Notes: generated by a model not told the origin, from the sequence alone. 64,000 bases of DNA from Naegleria lovaniensis (GCF_003324165.1 NW_025407834.1:310001-374000); one strand, 5' to 3'. Shown: positions 9,022 through 20,809, counted from the first letter of the stretch. Made by a program: numbers and translations.

Positions 9022-11109
9022 ATGAACATCTCAGATGCTATTCTCACCTATCTGAACGAGAACAAACACACGTGCGATGCTGAAACAATGGTGAATAACA
9101 TTCACACCATGGTTCTGCGATGGCAACAAGAACAGCAACAATTCATGAACAATCATTTCTCTACTCCAACGACTGAGAACCCTGCTCTTCCCCAAACGAT
9201 CCATAACAGCAGCAGCTTACTCCCTTCACGAACTGCTGCTGACATGCTCGTGGCCGTGCCATCACAACAACCACAACTCGCTAGCCCAACAACCAACCAA
9301 ACAGCAACCACAGAATCCTTGTGGATGATGAATGGTAATCAACCAACACCGCCCCTGTCGACGCTCCACCAACCACCGATCACTGCGGCCAACAACCAAT
9401 CGTTGCACGGCTCTGCTTACAACACTCATCACAACACGACACGGCAACAACAAGGATGCAGCAGCAATACTGCCCCACACGAACAACAACAATCAGTCAT
9501 GAAAATCTCATCGACCGCTACGGCCCATCCTCAATCCCTCAAATCGTCTAGCGTTACAAAGCCTTCTCATATGACCACAGAAGCGCAAACTATTAACTCG
9601 TCGTCGGGGAACATTGCTACAAATCATCATCATACAAACACAATTTCAAGTCAAGACATTACCTTATTCATAAAACCTGCTCGTAAGACAGCCAAGTATT
9701 TCCTCATGTACATCCCTCCTAAATTGTATTGTAGTCCTTACAAGTATGATCTCATGCTTCGAGTTCCAACTCACATCAATGATTCCTATGACTTTATATT
9801 TACTCTTCGTGATGCAGAAACCGGAGAGAAGATTACAAAGAATAATAAGGGAGTTGAAGCCTATTGTATTGAACGAACTAAAACTCAAAGAAAGAATTAC
9901 CTTAAACCTGGTTTTTCAAATGCTACATTCCGTTTGAACTTTTCAGTATGTAGCTTCCACAATGGCAGAAAGCCGTTCATTCTAACCATTCATCTCCGAA
10001 GCAAATCCTTGATGCATTGCATGATGAATACAGGTGGCGAGATGGAGGATGATCAATTGCTCTTAACGAGTGAACCTTTCTCTATTTTTGCAAGAAAAGC
10101 AGGAACAAGAGGTCAATCCACCGATGATGATTGGGGAGTAGTGGCTCAACAAGGAGGAGGAGGAGACTCATCCGAACCACACGTAGGCTCAAGTACTGAG
10201 GACGAGGAAGTAAAAACACCTAAAAAGAAGAAGGTACCTTCATCATTGACAAAGAGAAAGAGAGGTTCAGACCATGATGAGGCTAGAAGTGAACAACGAA
10301 TGACACTCACTACCAAATCATCAAAAAAGACTAAGAGATCTTCATCTAAGGTAGAAATCACTCACACTGAGAATAGCCATGCGAGCAGTAGTAGCACTAG
10401 CAGCACTAGCAGCGCAAGTTCATATTCCGATGATCATCAAGCAAATCATGATCATCATCCATTGGCCAATTTTAATACTCAACAATTGACCACAGTGAAT
10501 ATTGCAACAGAGTTTGATCAACTTTCTGAACCACCATCATCACAACAACCACAGCAAGAAGTACAGAACAACACTTCCTTTAACAACTTGTTTGAAACCG
10601 ATCAATGGTCTCAGCTCTTTGAAAACAGTGCTCTCTCACCTGACATTGCTCCGTTCTTGGAAGAAGAGATTGTGTCATGCCAAAAGCAACCACAACCACA
10701 ATCAGCCATCTATGAGCAGTTTGGTAGAGATTCCATGATACAAGAGCAGCAACAACCCGCTGTAGATCTAACCATGGCGCTGTATCAAGAGCTGTTGAAG
10801 CAATTCAACCGAAATACTTCTCAATTACCTTCTTTCATTGCTCAACCTAAGCCTGAAGCGAACCAAAAAATCTGGTCTCAACAAATTCAACAACCTCAAT
10901 ATCAACAACAAACGTTGCAGAACACAACAACCGTTGATCCTCTTGATTTGGGAAGGCTGTTGCGAAATAATAACAACGTTTCATTAAGTACCAATGTACA
11001 GCCATCTCACAACACAAACAATAATTTGTTGTTGACCATTGATGAGTCTTTGTACACAAAGCTGTTTGGAAACAACTACAATCCAAACCATTACTTTTTT
11101 AACAATTAA
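9022..11109 (+). CDS. Q/N/S/T-rich protein with a central beta-rich domain, candidate transcription regulator
   Basis: This is a 695-residue single-exon protein. Residues 1-210 and 350-695 are low complexity, rich in Q, N, S, T and H. A folded region at about 213-355 starts DITLFIKPARKTAKYF, continues with YDLMLRVPTHINDSYDFIF and ends LLLTSEPFSIFARK. A basic cluster follows (KTPKKKKVPSSLTKRKRG), which looks like a nuclear localisation signal, plus a second one (KSSKKTKRSSSK). The SEPFSIFARK ending recalls the edge of Ig-like DNA-binding domains of several transcription factors, but this is only a pattern resemblance. Nuclear location and regulation are inferred. No enzyme motif is seen. Confidence 0.6.
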   Translation: MNISDAILTYLNENKHTCDAETMVNNIHTMVLRWQQEQQQFMNNHFSTPTTENPALPQTIHNSSSLLPSRTAADMLVAVPSQQPQLASPTTNQTATTESLWMMNGNQPTPPLSTLHQPPITAANNQSLHGSAYNTHHNTTRQQQGCSSNTAPHEQQQSVMKISSTATAHPQSLKSSSVTKPSHMTTEAQTINSSSGNIATNHHHTNTISSQDITLFIKPARKTAKYFLMYIPPKLYCSPYKYDLMLRVPTHINDSYDFIFTLRDAETGEKITKNNKGVEAYCIERTKTQRKNYLKPGFSNATFRLNFSVCSFHNGRKPFILTIHLRSKSLMHCMMNTGGEMEDDQLLLTSEPFSIFARKAGTRGQSTDDDWGVVAQQGGGGDSSEPHVGSSTEDEEVKTPKKKKVPSSLTKRKRGSDHDEARSEQRMTLTTKSSKKTKRSSSKVEITHTENSHASSSSTSSTSSASSYSDDHQANHDHHPLANFNTQQLTTVNIATEFDQLSEPPSSQQPQQEVQNNTSFNNLFETDQWSQLFENSALSPDIAPFLEEEIVSCQKQPQPQSAIYEQFGRDSMIQEQQQPAVDLTMALYQELLKQFNRNTSQLPSFIAQPKPEANQKIWSQQIQQPQYQQQTLQNTTTVDPLDLGRLLRNNNNVSLSTNVQPSHNTNNNLLLTIDESLYTKLFGNNYNPNHYFFNN

Positions 11110-11171
11110 ACACTTGTAAATTATGAAAACGTCTTTTATGATAAATATTTTTCAAACCATTCTGAATAGGA

Positions 11172-14100
11172 TTATTCTGTGTTGTCTCGTTCTACAAGTT
11201 CAGCTTTTTCTCGAGCAGTTCCACCTCGTTTGTTGATAGCAATATTGTCCTCATCGTTGTCATCTTCATCGTCGACAATGTAATTCTTCTTTACATTTTT
11301 CAGTTCATAATTATCATCATCTCCCAAATCCACATAAGTGTTTGTGTTTCTGCCAATTGCTGCTTCTCTATAACCCTTTTGAGATGTTGTCACTGCTCTG
11401 TATTGTAGATAAAGATAGATGGAAAGGAAGGCAAGAGCAGGAATACAAATGATGGCAAGTAATCCAAACGCAATGGACAAGTTCGAATAAGTTTCAACCC
11501 TTTCAGCCAAATAAGCATATGGAATGAAAGAATAGGAGGAGCATCCTGTCGATAATTCAAAGTTACCAGTCATGACAATGGCATAAGGTTGAGGTCCTTT
11601 GGTAACAGCATTACCTCTCACGACAATGTTATAAAGACCTACTGGGTCTAATTTGTCCAATTCAACTTGCTCCACATTATTCAGTTGATCTGGTTCTGCT
11701 CTTGTTTGCTTCACTGATGATTTTCCTCCATTTCCAAATAATTTATCACCTTTTGGTGTGATCACTACTAAATCCAAATCATTGATCAGGTGAATCTTGG
11801 CAGCAGGTGAGCTTGGAGGATCAGTCCAAACCACTGTAACCTTTAAAGGATTATCACCTTGAGATTTAACATTTAAACAATATTGATGAGTTTGGCCAGT
11901 AGTCAATTGAGAATCCACTCGATTTGGTACATAAAGTCCCATACTCTTATCCATAACATTGCTCAAATCAATGTGGCCAAAACCTTGCATGTAGGTGCTT
12001 TGAAGTGAAAAAGTATGACCCTCTTGATATTGAAGTGGCCAATATTGATGTTTTGAGAGAAGGTGAACGTATCCAGTTAATGGCTTTGAAGAGTGAATCA
12101 AAGTAGCTTTTACAAGTGCAGCACTTGGATTGAATCCTTGACTTGGATTCTTACTTCCTGTGAGATAACCCTCTTGGTAGAATTGACGTACTAAGGCAGC
12201 AGCTCCTGCAGCTAGTGGAGCAGCCATGCTTGTTCCTTCGTGATAAACCATTTGATCTCTAATGTTTGTTTGTGTACCACACTTTTTAGATTCTGTAGTT
12301 CCAGCAGAAAGGGAAGAAAGAATTTTCTCTCCAACAGTGACGACTATTTTCAAAAGTATGAGAATAGTGTTGGGTCATGTAATATTGAGCATGACATGTT
12401 GTCGAATCACAAAAAAATACCTTGAATCAAATAATACACTCCCGAATATTAACTTACCATCTGGCTTAATTCGTCCATCAAGAGTAGGACCTCTTGCTGT
12501 GAAAACTGCAAGATTTTCCTGACTATAGTATTCTGGATGTTTTTGCATTTCAAGCCCAATACATTGTGGACAACATCTGAACCCAATGGTCAAAAATGGA
12601 GAAAAATCTTGAACACCACAACATTCAGTTGAAACTGTCTTGCAAGAAGTGGCACAACAATCGTTTTCAGATTGGAAATTTTTTGCTTTCTCACACTTGT
12701 CTGGATCATAGAGATCACTCGCCTTGAGACAGAATTTTTGATAAAGTTCAATCCTTAGTCTGTCAATGATTAATTGAGTCGAAGTAATATTGAGACTTTG
12801 TTGGAAGCTCTGAAGTGTACTCAAAGAGGCTCCAATGGATAAAGTATTTTTGGCTTCTGCTTCACTAGTCAGAGAGGCGTATCCAAAAACACCACCACTG
12901 TTACCTGCAGCAAAGACTGGAAGGAAATCCTTCTTTTCCCATGCGAATTGATCAATTTCTCTCGAGTTTGTAGAATAACCAAAGCCAAAGTCTTTGAAAA
13001 ATCCTGTTCCCCAAGAACTACTCACAACCTTTGCTCCATTTTGATAGAAATATGGGAAATAAGAAGCATACAGATCTAAAGGTAAGTACACGACACCAAA
13101 CTTCTTTGGACACTTCTTTCCATCCTTCATATCACATTCACAAAGGGTGTCAGAAGGACAAGAGCATCCATCATCACTGTCACAACCAGCTACAAGTTAT
13201 GATAATGCTAAAGCAATTATCGATAAAGCTGCAACTTACCATCAAGGAATGCAAGCTTGGCATCCTTAGCAAGGGCGTCATGGTCTTTCAAATCTGCAGG
13301 AATTGCACTTGGATGAGTGCTTCCAGCCGCAATACCAGCTTTACAGATGTCAATTTGTTCCATAAATCAATTTGAATTGCATCAAACAATTATTGCATTA
13401 CTTACTGACGTGTGTTCCATGTCCCATTGGAGAATCAAGAGCGTCCATGTAAGTCCAAAATGACGCAAATTTTCTGTGATTAACATTTTGCACAGAGTCA
13501 CGTAAATTTCTTTGGAAAGGAGGTTTTGATTTGTCATCATAGAAAAAACAATGATAATAATCGACACCTGTGTCACCAACACCAATAACTTGTCCAGAAC
13601 CTGTAAGTCCCATACCCCAAATTGGTTTGTCAGTTGGCTTCTTATAGCTCTGAACCAAAGCATTGGAATATCTGCCATGAATAATGGTTGGTGTCTTAAT
13701 TTCCACCCAATGAACTAGACCATGTTCTTTTAGTTTTTCTGCCAATTTCAAAGCGTGTTGATGTCCATTAACGCCAATAGCAATTTTTTCATTAGATACA
13801 GCCTTAACGCTTACATTGTCGTCCTCAGAATTTTCCTTAACAAGTTTCATCAGAGGAGAATTGACATTGGAAATTTCATTCAACTCTAATTCTTCCTTAG
13901 ATTCATGCTTTGCCATCGTAACCATTATAACAAAGTGTACATCTTTTCCTTTATCCTCATTTGATAGTAATTTTCTAGTGAGATATCTGAATGCATCATC
14001 GTAAGGTAAATCTCCTCTCATCACTCGCTCAACGACAACGGTTTTATCCAAATGCACTTCCAAAACATCTCGTGGTACAGATTTATGATCCCTATCGACC

Positions 14101-14876
14101 AAACCAATCCAACAAACCTCCTCGCTAGTACCAATACTACTAAACCATCCATTGCTATTACTACTCATCTCACGATTCAAATACTCCTTTAATCTCAACA
14201 CATTCTTCTCGGAGCCACTGATCATAAAGGTTCTCTGAGGGAGATAGTGTCCGAGACGAACCGTAAATTTTTTGGCTTGTTCTTGGAGCCAATGAAATTC
14301 TTCTTTCGAGTGGCACCCGTCTTTGGAGTGTTGATGTGTTTCAGCAATGCGATCATAAAAGTGTTTATGAAAGTGCAAGAAAAATGTCTTGATGTCATTC
14401 CCTTCTGTTGTGGCCGTCGTTGCAAGAGTAGTTGTCATGTCATGAGTTTCAGAATTTTGACTTGTTGTTGATGTAGAATAGAATGGACTCATCATGAATT
14501 GAAATAATTTAACAAGAGACGAAGTAGACATGCCGCCATTCTCCATCATCATGGAAGATGAAACCATGGTTGAAAAGTGATCACGAGTAGTTCGGGTATG
14601 AATCGTATGTCCACTTCTGAGATGAATTGAGTTGTAATGACGATCAATTTCTTGTTGTTTTTGAATGGACAGTTTATGATTGCTTGTTGTGGTCAAATTT
14701 GATGGTACAAAATTCTCATGCATGAGAAGTGTCATGAGAAGAAGAGAGCATGTGGCGACAAGCACTCCACTCATGACAAGCAATGTTCTGTTTGGCACAC
14801 ATTTTGACTTGAATGTTTGAATCCGATCATCACCATCCACTGCAATTATTGTTGTGGCCTGGTTTGTTTCAGACAT
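11172..14876 (-). CDS. Membrane-anchored subtilisin-like serine peptidase (S8), four exons, 1157 aa
   Basis: Exons are 14876-13406, 13338-13240, 13189-12458 and 12343-11172; introns are 67, 50 and 114 bp, all GT-AG. Splicing rebuilds the active site: Asp in VIGVGDTGVDYYHCFF, His in GHGTHVTGIAAGS (across intron 1), and Ser in GTSMAAPLAAG. KPDVVTVGEKILSSLSAG forms across intron 3. A membrane helix near residues 32-52 (LVMSGVLVATCSLLLMTLLM) suggests a signal anchor. A beta-sandwich-like region follows the catalytic domain, then a second helix (IAFGLLAIICIPALAFLSIYL) and an acidic cytosolic tail. A Cys-rich insert (CDSDDGCSCPSDTLCECD) lies between His and Ser. The layout recalls the protease part of Dictyostelium Tag proteins, but no ABC transporter is present. 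The ATG at 14876 is preferred because an A run precedes it. Confidence 0.88.
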
Positions 14877-15038
14877 TTTTTTTTGTTTTGAAGTCACCTG
14901 TCGATCTGTAAATGACTTGACAGAAGATGAACTCTTGTTTGTGAGGCGGTGTTGTAAAGTTCTCTGATAAGGTTTCCCAATATTATACCACAATTTATTA
15001 TCTACAAACGTCACTGAATATCAATCTTGTATGCACGT

Positions 15039-16367
15039 TCATCGTTGTGGATAACTGGGCTGTACATGATCAAATGGAAGCTTGTTGTTGTATTTCCGTT
15101 TTTTGTTGTTACTTTCGTTTGTGACATCAACGTAGTTGCTGTAGTTGTCAAAACTTCGTTTGAAGGAAGACCCATTATCGAAATTGTAGTAATTTGAATG
15201 GTCAGAACCACTGTTGCCATTGGAAGGATATACAGTTGCTGATTGTTGGATAGTGTTTGTGGTATTCTCATGAACACCATAAGGGTTGACATTAGGATAA
15301 TATTGATGACTAGTGTAAGGATTGCCAGAGAGTGAATTTGTGTTGCAGACTGTAGTCGATGGTGAAGGATAGTATATCGTGTTAGGTTGGTTGGAATAAT
15401 CTCGGGTATAAGTATCATTCGAGTATCTGTGATAATGTCGTTCGTTTGAGTTTTTGTTGTAATTTCTTGAGAAATAGTTTCCTCTTCGATTGATATGTTC
15501 TCTCCTATTTCTATCATCTTTCCTCTTCTCGCTCTCTTGTATGTGTTTTAATGTTTCTTTTTCTGCTTCCTCTTGAAGCAAGCACGATGACTCTAAATCC
15601 TCTGATAAATCCAATTCCTCGATCCCGTCTTCTATCACAAACCAAGATGTGTTTAAAAATGAATTGATATTTGAGGTATTTTTGATAGAATTCGTTTCAC
15701 TGGTTGAAAAATATTGAGGATATTTAGTTGGGTTAGATTCATGTTGTTTTTTCAATTGTTCCATATCATCTGTTGATATTATCTTCTTGTCATCATAATT
15801 AATTAAATTGTCCTCCAAATATGGTCCACCACTTAAACTCGGCTGAGATGGTATTTTGTTCATTAAATTTTCAACCATACTGATGGCCTTTTCTCCATGG
15901 ACTGCAACGAATATATTTGAAGTTTGATTAAATTGTCTTGCTTTTTCTTTCTGGAGCTTCTCTTCTCTCAACCTCTCAAGCCTTTCTTGTTCAGTTTCAA
16001 CTCCAAGCTCATATTTTTGTTTAGAACTTGATTGTATTAAAATTTCAATAAACCAAAGAACAAGTGCTGATGTTTCAAGACCTAAAATAGGCTCAACTTT
16101 TTGAACAATTTCCGATTGACGTTTCCCGCTATTTATCAATACAAATAAATAATTCTGTGTCATCAATTACGTTTTTCATTGTTTCATGTTCTTGTGATGT
16201 ATCACGTTGCAATGTTGTTATCAAACATACTGGTAATAATTGTTTTAATTTTGTTTTTCGGGATTCATCCAACATGTTCATAGTATCAATTTTATCCACC
16301 AATAACTTTTTACATATTCTATTTGATAGTCATTCAATTGTATACAGTGTTTTGAAGCATCTAACAT
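15039..16367 (-). CDS. Unknown protein with Arg/Asn/Tyr-rich tail; N-terminal part frame-broken
   Basis: A clear 375-codon frame runs from 16166 to 15039. It has a hydrophobic LVLWFIEILIQ near its start, a charged helix (EQERLERLREEKLQKEKAR), an acidic middle and a disordered R/N/Y/S-rich C-terminus (RRGNYFSRNYNKNSNERHYH). Protein-like sequence continues upstream to an ATG at 16367 (MLDASKHCIQLNDYQIEYVK, then LLVDKIDTMNMLDESRK and ending DDTELFICID). Two frame changes are needed, near 16305-16311 (one base missing) and 16129-16134 (one base extra). No intron fits. The tail resembles disordered RNA-binding regions, but no RNA-binding fold is visible. Function unknown. Confidence 0.5.
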
Positions 16368-16610
16368 TTTACCTGCTTTCGTTGATGATAAAAAAGCAAG
16401 TGTATTTTTGAATTTTTTTTAAAATCAACAAGTATAAAATATTGAATGTTTATATTAATAAGACAAATCAAATGCAAGCTCATTTCTACTTTAGTGATTG
16501 TAACTGAGCTTGAAGAACGGTCAATACAATGAAGTGATTATTCTGACATCATCATGCTGTGTCGTTGTTTCTTTTTCGTTTGAAGTGAACTTTTGTCCAT
16601 TCACAAAAAA

Positions 16611-19017
16611 ATGCCAGCACTTCTCCACGTGAAAATTCTTGAAGGTCGCGACCTATTAGCCAAAGACGTGACTGGCTCGAGTGATCCGTATGTGGTCGTG
16701 AAACTTGGTTCTACAACAAAGAAGACCAAAGTCAAGTATGTTTGATTCATGGAGTGTATGGAAATTTGTTAAATCTTGTATCAATTTTTGTGTGATCTCA
16801 ACAACGGTGTCATGATGTGATATATCAACATCAATAATTAGAAAGCAAACACTACATCCTGTCTGGACGATGAAGAATTCGATCTTCCAGTGAGTGATCC
16901 ACTCAAAGAAATGATTGTCTTTGACGTGTATGACAAAGATCTCTTGACTCAAGATGATCTTTTAGGATATTGTTCAGTTCCTTTGAATACACTTCGTAAA
17001 GGAGTGAAAGAGAAATTGACACTCACATTGATGGGTGTAGAAAGAGGCTCTCTCATCGTTGAACTATTCACCAATGATTTTGGTCGTGGCTCTTCCGAAG
17101 AAGATTCTCATATCATTTATGATTTGCATGGAAACAAGTTTATTCACTCTGAAATGATTCACAAGAGTCATGATATCATGAATAACAACCATGGAGAGAA
17201 GAAGACGAACAATAATACAAGTAGTTGTGGTAGTAATAGTAATAATAGTACTGGTGCGGGTACTGATACTAATAGTCATGGAACAACAAGTATCAATGGT
17301 AGCAGTATTGAACAAGTCATTGTCTCATCATCCAGTCCATCAACAACAGCAACAACAACAACACCACCACAAATCACACCAATGGGTATTCCATCTGCAA
17401 CCATGACCACTCCTCCACCCACCATGTGGGTGCATCATACAGTACTGACAACGGTTACCACAACCACCTTTGTACCATTGACTGCTTCATCCACCACGAT
17501 CGTTGCCATGGACAATGCAATTGCTGATACTAGTTGTACTACGACTGGTATTGTACCTTTTGTGAGCTCATCATCATTCTCTCAAGGTATGGAAGACATG
17601 CAGCACTCCGACATTCAACACTCTTTATTATCCATTCCAGACGAAGTACTAGGATTGATTTTATCCTTCTCAACCATGACAGATGGTGCAAAATGGAGAT
17701 TTGTAAGCAAGTTATGGAATCACTTGTTAAAGTGCATGTCTTTTCAAGATTCACTTTGTATGATGAATTGAATTTGTCCAATACTCAAGTCATTGATGAA
17801 CTTAAGAGTAAGAATGTTTCAGAGTTTTTATTGAGAAGAGGACATGTTGCAATTTCATTAGATGACACCTCTAAGGTGTTGGTATTTGGTGGTTATGGAG
17901 GTGGTCGACATCACAATGATTTATTTGAAATTGATATTGATTCTAATACTGTGACTTGTAGAGCATGTGATCAAAATGATGATGAACATGTAGATTATGA
18001 AGATATCATAATGGGAAGATCTTTCTGTCCAGTTGTTAAGATTGCAACAAATAGATATCTCATTCATGGAGGTTATTGCAATTACACAAGTGATGGTAAC
18101 CCAAATTTGAGTGATGCATGGATTCTTGACACGAGTGATGTCAATAATCATCAATACAAATTCACAAAATTTAAACAACAAGGACAAGTACCTCCAGCCG
18201 TAGAAAGTCATTCTCTTGTGTATTATAATGGACATGTCATTCTATATGGAGGAAGTAGTGTGTTGGATGGAGATGATTTAGGTCAGAAATATAGTGATGT
18301 CTATGTACTCAATATTGAGACTGGACAGGTAAGTATGGTGTTGTGAAATAGTTCATCTTCCATAATAATATTAATAATAATGACAATAATATTATTATGC
18401 CATATTATTTTGTGAAACTCATTCTCTCAATTTTTTAGTGGAGTAAATTGAGAATGGATGAAAGTATTGACAAGCATCCAGGAGCTCTCACAGGTCATTC
18501 ATGTCACATGATTGAAAATACCAATCAAATGATTCTCTATGGTGGTTATAATCGAAATGAAGAGACTAATAATAATATTTGGATTTTACATATTGTTCTT
18601 CCAGATGAAACTCGTTTCTTTAAAGAATATAGTTATTGGGAACAAGTAACACTCTCTCCTCATAATACATTCCTTCCTCACTGCACATTGTATCATCGCT
18701 CTGTACTCGTTGAGAACAAGAAATTATTTGTTTATGGAGGTTCTAGAGATTGGAACAATCAACAGTTGAGCAACCAATTTGTTGTTTTTGATTTGGAAAA
18801 GAAGATTTGGAAGAGGATTGATGATGACAAGGAATACTTTTGTTGTAAAACAAATCGTGAAAGTGGAGCGCTACTGAGCTTGTACGGTCATACACTGACT
18901 TATTTACCACAGAGTAAGAAATTTGTAGCAACAGGAGGAACAAGCTTTGAATGCAGTTCCGATAATTACAAATCTCTTGCTGAATTTGTGGGTGTATTTC
19001 ATCAATTATTGCAATAA
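16611..19017 (+). CDS. C2 - F-box - kelch-repeat protein, three exons, two frame breaks
   Basis: Exons are 16611-16735, 16842-18328 and 18439-19017. Exon 1 and the start of exon 2 form a C2 domain: HVKILEGRDLLAKDVTGSSD, then KTKVKKQTLHPVW and DEEFDLPVSDPL. The canonical PVWN-DEEF is split by a frame change at about 16867 that one A would cure. A Ser/Thr/Asn-rich linker (~150 residues) leads to an F-box (LLSIPDEVLGLILSF ... WRFVSKLWNHLLK). A second one-base break lies within 17700-17765. At least five kelch blades follow (VLVFGGYGGG, YLIHGGYCNY, VILYGGSSV, MILYGGYNRN, LFVYGGSRDW). The likely role is an SCF ubiquitin-ligase receptor recruited to membranes by calcium or lipid. Domain identities are solid; the role is inferred. 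Confidence 0.8.
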
Positions 19018-19429
19018 AGTATGTGCGAGAGTGTTTGTATGGTTTGAGGGTATGGCCCTCCATTCCTTCAATTATGTTCCATGCAGTTATTAGTCGTTGG
19101 ACGTCCTTGCAACAGAATGGAAACGTTCCAAAGAAATACAACTTGCGGTCCCCAATCTGATTGAAGAAAATTGTTTCGGATCGAAAAAGTTGCCTTGTTG
19201 GTCGTTAAAAGAAAAATTTCTCTCCTCAATATTTTTCGATCCTTTACCGTTTCGAAAAGTGTGTTGTAAACTTATCCTGTCGTTACAAAAAAAACAGTCA
19301 GGCGTTTTTCCCGCCAATAGAAATTTGAGCCGTTTCACATTTTGACGTACAACATAAATCTCTCCACTTTACTCGTCAAAACAACACAAAAAAATAACTC
19401 AATAATCTCATCATACTCGCAACAACAAA
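19018..19429. other. Intergenic between the C2/F-box/kelch gene and a Lys-rich gene
   Basis: No convincing gene. Short open frames on both strands overlap each other and have no recognisable motif. The last ~60 bases are A-rich leader sequence ahead of the ATG at 19430. Confidence 0.4.
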
Positions 19430-19756
19430 ATGGTCAAGAAGACAGACAAGAAGGACGTGAAAGCTGATCACTGGACTCAACGTAGAAGCAAGGATGTGGA
19501 TAAAACCAAACGTTCATGCGTTGAACCAACTAAAATTGATGAGTCCAACATTATCAGCACACCAAGACCAAGAAAGAATATTGACTACAAAGCCGTTCAA
19601 TTGAAGGGAGAAGTCAAGATGGTGAAGAGAAACACTGCTAACACCTACGACAAGAGAAGTACGACCAAGATTGAAAAGAAGAAGAGATCGGCTGCCGGTA
19701 CAAAGAAGACTACCAAAAAGAAGGAGGAAAAGAAGACTGAGGAAAAGAAGGAATAA
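19430..19756 (+). CDS. Small Lys-rich basic protein (108 aa), unknown
   Basis: The ORF begins MVKKTDKKDVKADHWTQRRS and ends in a Lys/Glu repeat tail (KKTTKKKEEKKTEEKKE). The composition is highly basic, with many Lys. There is no globular motif, signal peptide or membrane segment. The tail resembles those of linker histones, nucleolar proteins and some ribosome-associated factors, so a nuclear or nucleic-acid-binding role is possible but not shown. Codon usage is clean and the ATG sits behind a long A/C-rich leader, so the gene itself looks real. Confidence 0.6.
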   Translation: MVKKTDKKDVKADHWTQRRSKDVDKTKRSCVEPTKIDESNIISTPRPRKNIDYKAVQLKGEVKMVKRNTANTYDKRSTTKIEKKKRSAAGTKKTTKKKEEKKTEEKKE

Positions 19757-19895
19757 TTCTTTCTAAAATTCTCAACATTTAATTCCAAAGCAAATAATCA
19801 TCACAGCTGATAATTGTAAACACTAATTGTTGCGGTCTACTTGGAAGTCGAGTAGATCAGCATGTTTGTGTTTGTACTCTAAATCATTTAACTTA

Positions 19896-20771
19896 TTAAA
19901 ATCTAGGCCTCACAAATTCTGTTTTATTTCTGTCTTCCTCCGAGTCGGTGTCTTCGCTATTCTCGTCTTCATGATGCTCTTCAGATTTGTCTTCATTAGA
20001 AGCCGAAAGGGTGTCTTCAAAATCTTCAACTTCCTCCTCTTCATCTTCGGAAGCTCTTGCAGAATAGCTCCAATCCCGTGTGGACACTTTGATGCGATCT
20101 CCTTGTGCAATAAAACCTGGTACCTTTACTGTGAGCCCATTGTCCAGAACGGCATTCTTTGTCACTGGAGAATGTCTATCATTGGGAATACCACTCACAA
20201 CGTCGTCTGTCTTTTCAACTGTTGCAAAGAGCGAGGTTGGGAACATTACTTTGATGGCCGTGTTTGTCTCTTCATCAATACCAATAATTATCTTTTTCAA
20301 GAAGCCTCCTTTCATAATTTGTATCATCTCATTTGTGAAAATAGATTTTGGAGCAATATATTCAGTTCCATCTTTCATATCTTCAAAAACAAATCCCTTA
20401 TTGGTCTCTGAGGAATAAGTGACATCCTTTGTGGAGTATTCACACAAATCCAACGACTCTCCTCCTCTGCACTTTTTACTCATTTTCTTTCCTGATAATA
20501 AATCCACAGTTTCAAAGGTTACAATAGCATTAGAACGAGCTCGTTTTGCAAAAACATAACGTTCGACTTGAAGATACTTGTTGGCACCATCTTTAATAAT
20601 GTCTCCTCTTGAAATTTTGTTTACATCTGTTTTTACATTTCTTATAGTTTGCAAAGAACAAGAGTTTATGAGAGAAATTGCAGTGTTTGTTCTTGTTCGG
20701 AACGTGAGTGAGCGAAAACAAGCACTTGAATTGAGTCCACGGAAAAGTCTCGATGATGAAGAAGAGAACAT
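19896..20771 (-). CDS. Mitochondrial elongation factor P
   Basis: The first ~45 residues are a mitochondrial presequence (SSSSSRLFRGLNSSACFRSL). The three EF-P domains follow: a KOW-like N-domain (KISRGDIIKDGANKYLQVER), an OB domain (FVFEDMKDGTEYIAPKSIF), and a C-terminal OB domain (VTKNAVLDNGLTVKVPGFIA then GDRIKVSTRDWSYSAR). EF-P relieves ribosome stalling at polyproline by reaching into the peptidyl-transferase centre. The tip loop reads AKRARSNAI, so Arg79 aligns with the lysine modified in E. coli EF-P. An acidic tail of ~50 residues extends beyond the bacterial length of about 188. Single exon, ATG directly after an A run. Confidence 0.88.
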   Translation of the reverse strand: MFSSSSSRLFRGLNSSACFRSLTFRTRTNTAISLINSCSLQTIRNVKTDVNKISRGDIIKDGANKYLQVERYVFAKRARSNAIVTFETVDLLSGKKMSKKCRGGESLDLCEYSTKDVTYSSETNKGFVFEDMKDGTEYIAPKSIFTNEMIQIMKGGFLKKIIIGIDEETNTAIKVMFPTSLFATVEKTDDVVSGIPNDRHSPVTKNAVLDNGLTVKVPGFIAQGDRIKVSTRDWSYSARASEDEEEEVEDFEDTLSASNEDKSEEHHEDENSEDTDSEEDRNKTEFVRPRF

Positions 20772-20809
20772 TTTTTAAAGATAAATTTTGTTGCCAATAA
20801 ATAACAGTT

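Noticed and set aside
16123-16136. A 14-bp GT...AG segment as a tiny intron explaining the frame change
   Set aside because: Removing 14 bases does not restore the downstream frame, and other introns here are at least 47 bp.
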